DNA of 14,149 nucleotides from CAYMSF01 sp964542255 (GTDB lineage: Bacteria > Verrucomicrobiota > Lentisphaeria > Victivallales > Victivallaceae), in contig CAZITV010000046.1 in the NCBI GenBank assembly GCA_964542255.1, positions 1 to 14,149 on the forward strand, in the 5' to 3' direction. This document shows positions 14,075 to 14,149 of the stretch, in pieces. The translations under genes and the position numbers were made by a program. Numbering within the stretch: position 1 is the first letter of the stretch; each line of letters opens with the position of its first letter. The notes beneath the pieces are model-generated. The model made no database searches, was not told the DNA's origin, and saw only the letters and a program-made list of their open reading frames with translations.

Positions 14075-14087
14075 CCGGACAAGTCGG
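14075..14087 (+). repeat. 13-bp direct repeat CCGGACAAGTCGG, copy 1
   Basis: An identical copy lies 50 bp downstream. The unit contains the near-palindrome GACAAGTC. It sits 9 bp after the stop of the GDYXXLXY gene in a stretch clearly richer in G and C than the preceding genes, which suggests a dispersed intergenic repeat. Confidence 0.65.
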
Positions 14088-14102
14088 CTCCGTGCGACGG
14101 AG
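14088..14102. repeat. Hairpin CTCCGT-GCG-ACGGAG between the direct repeats
   Basis: A perfect 6-bp stem with a 3-base loop starts right after copy 1 of the direct repeat. It has no T-tract, so a rho-independent terminator is not supported, although it could stabilise the 3' end of the upstream mRNA. Confidence 0.45.
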
Positions 14103-14124
14103 GGCGATATCCCGCTGCGCGGTG

Positions 14125-14137
14125 CCGGACAAGTCGG
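14125..14137 (+). repeat. 13-bp direct repeat CCGGACAAGTCGG, copy 2
   Basis: This copy is identical to the one at 14075-14087. The flanking bases GTGC and GCAC form a short inverted repeat around it. The window ends 12 bp later, so the extent of the array is unknown. Confidence 0.65.
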
Positions 14138-14149
14138 ACAGCACACGTC

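Overview
The window looks like one end-to-end piece of a bacterial chromosome of moderate GC. It begins inside the S10/spc ribosomal protein supercluster and runs into accessory and metabolic genes. The zinc-ribbon S14, the missing L30 gene, secY followed directly by cmk, a bacterial MtaB-type methanol methyltransferase, and a DUF2157/GDYXXLXY membrane pair together suggest an anaerobe. I lean tentatively towards the PVC superphylum (Lentisphaerota/Victivallales-like). That placement is inference from gene content and recollection of similar genomes, not from a search.

Region 1 (1-7920, all + strand) is one dense operon. It starts with the last 20 codons of rplV and continues rpsC-rplP-rpmC-rpsQ-rplN-rplX-rplE-rpsN-rpsH-rplF-rplR-rpsE-rplO-secY-cmk and a YbgC-like thioesterase. 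Spacings are short, and several genes overlap or touch (rpsC/rplP by 53 bp, rplN/rplX by 1 bp, cmk/thioesterase by 4 bp). The order is canonical except that rpmD (L30) is absent between rpsE and rplO, and cmk rather than adk/map/infA follows secY. L24 is short and has an atypical KOW motif.

Region 2 (7930-10253, - strand) is a two-gene unit converging on the ribosomal operon: an MtaB-like zinc methyltransferase, then a CobW/COG0523 GTPase 5 bp downstream. MtaB keeps its likely zinc ligands. COG0523 proteins are metal chaperones, so the pair suggests dedicated metal or corrinoid maturation. No corrinoid protein (MtaC) or MtaA is in the window.

Region 3 (10254-10683) is an AT-rich divergent intergenic region of 430 bp. 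It holds a cluster of TGCTAT-type repeats, two inverted repeats and a promoter with a perfect TTGACA for the gene to the right.

Region 4 (10684-14149, + strand) starts with a PurF-like protein that has lost its N-terminal nucleophilic cysteine (it begins Met-Gly-Gly) but keeps the PRPP-binding loop and the cysteines that hold an iron-sulfur cluster in Bacillus PurF. This is the most interesting single gene here. Next come a multi-pass DUF2157 membrane protein and an overlapping GDYXXLXY protein. The window ends in a GC-rich intergenic stretch with a 13-bp direct repeat and a hairpin.
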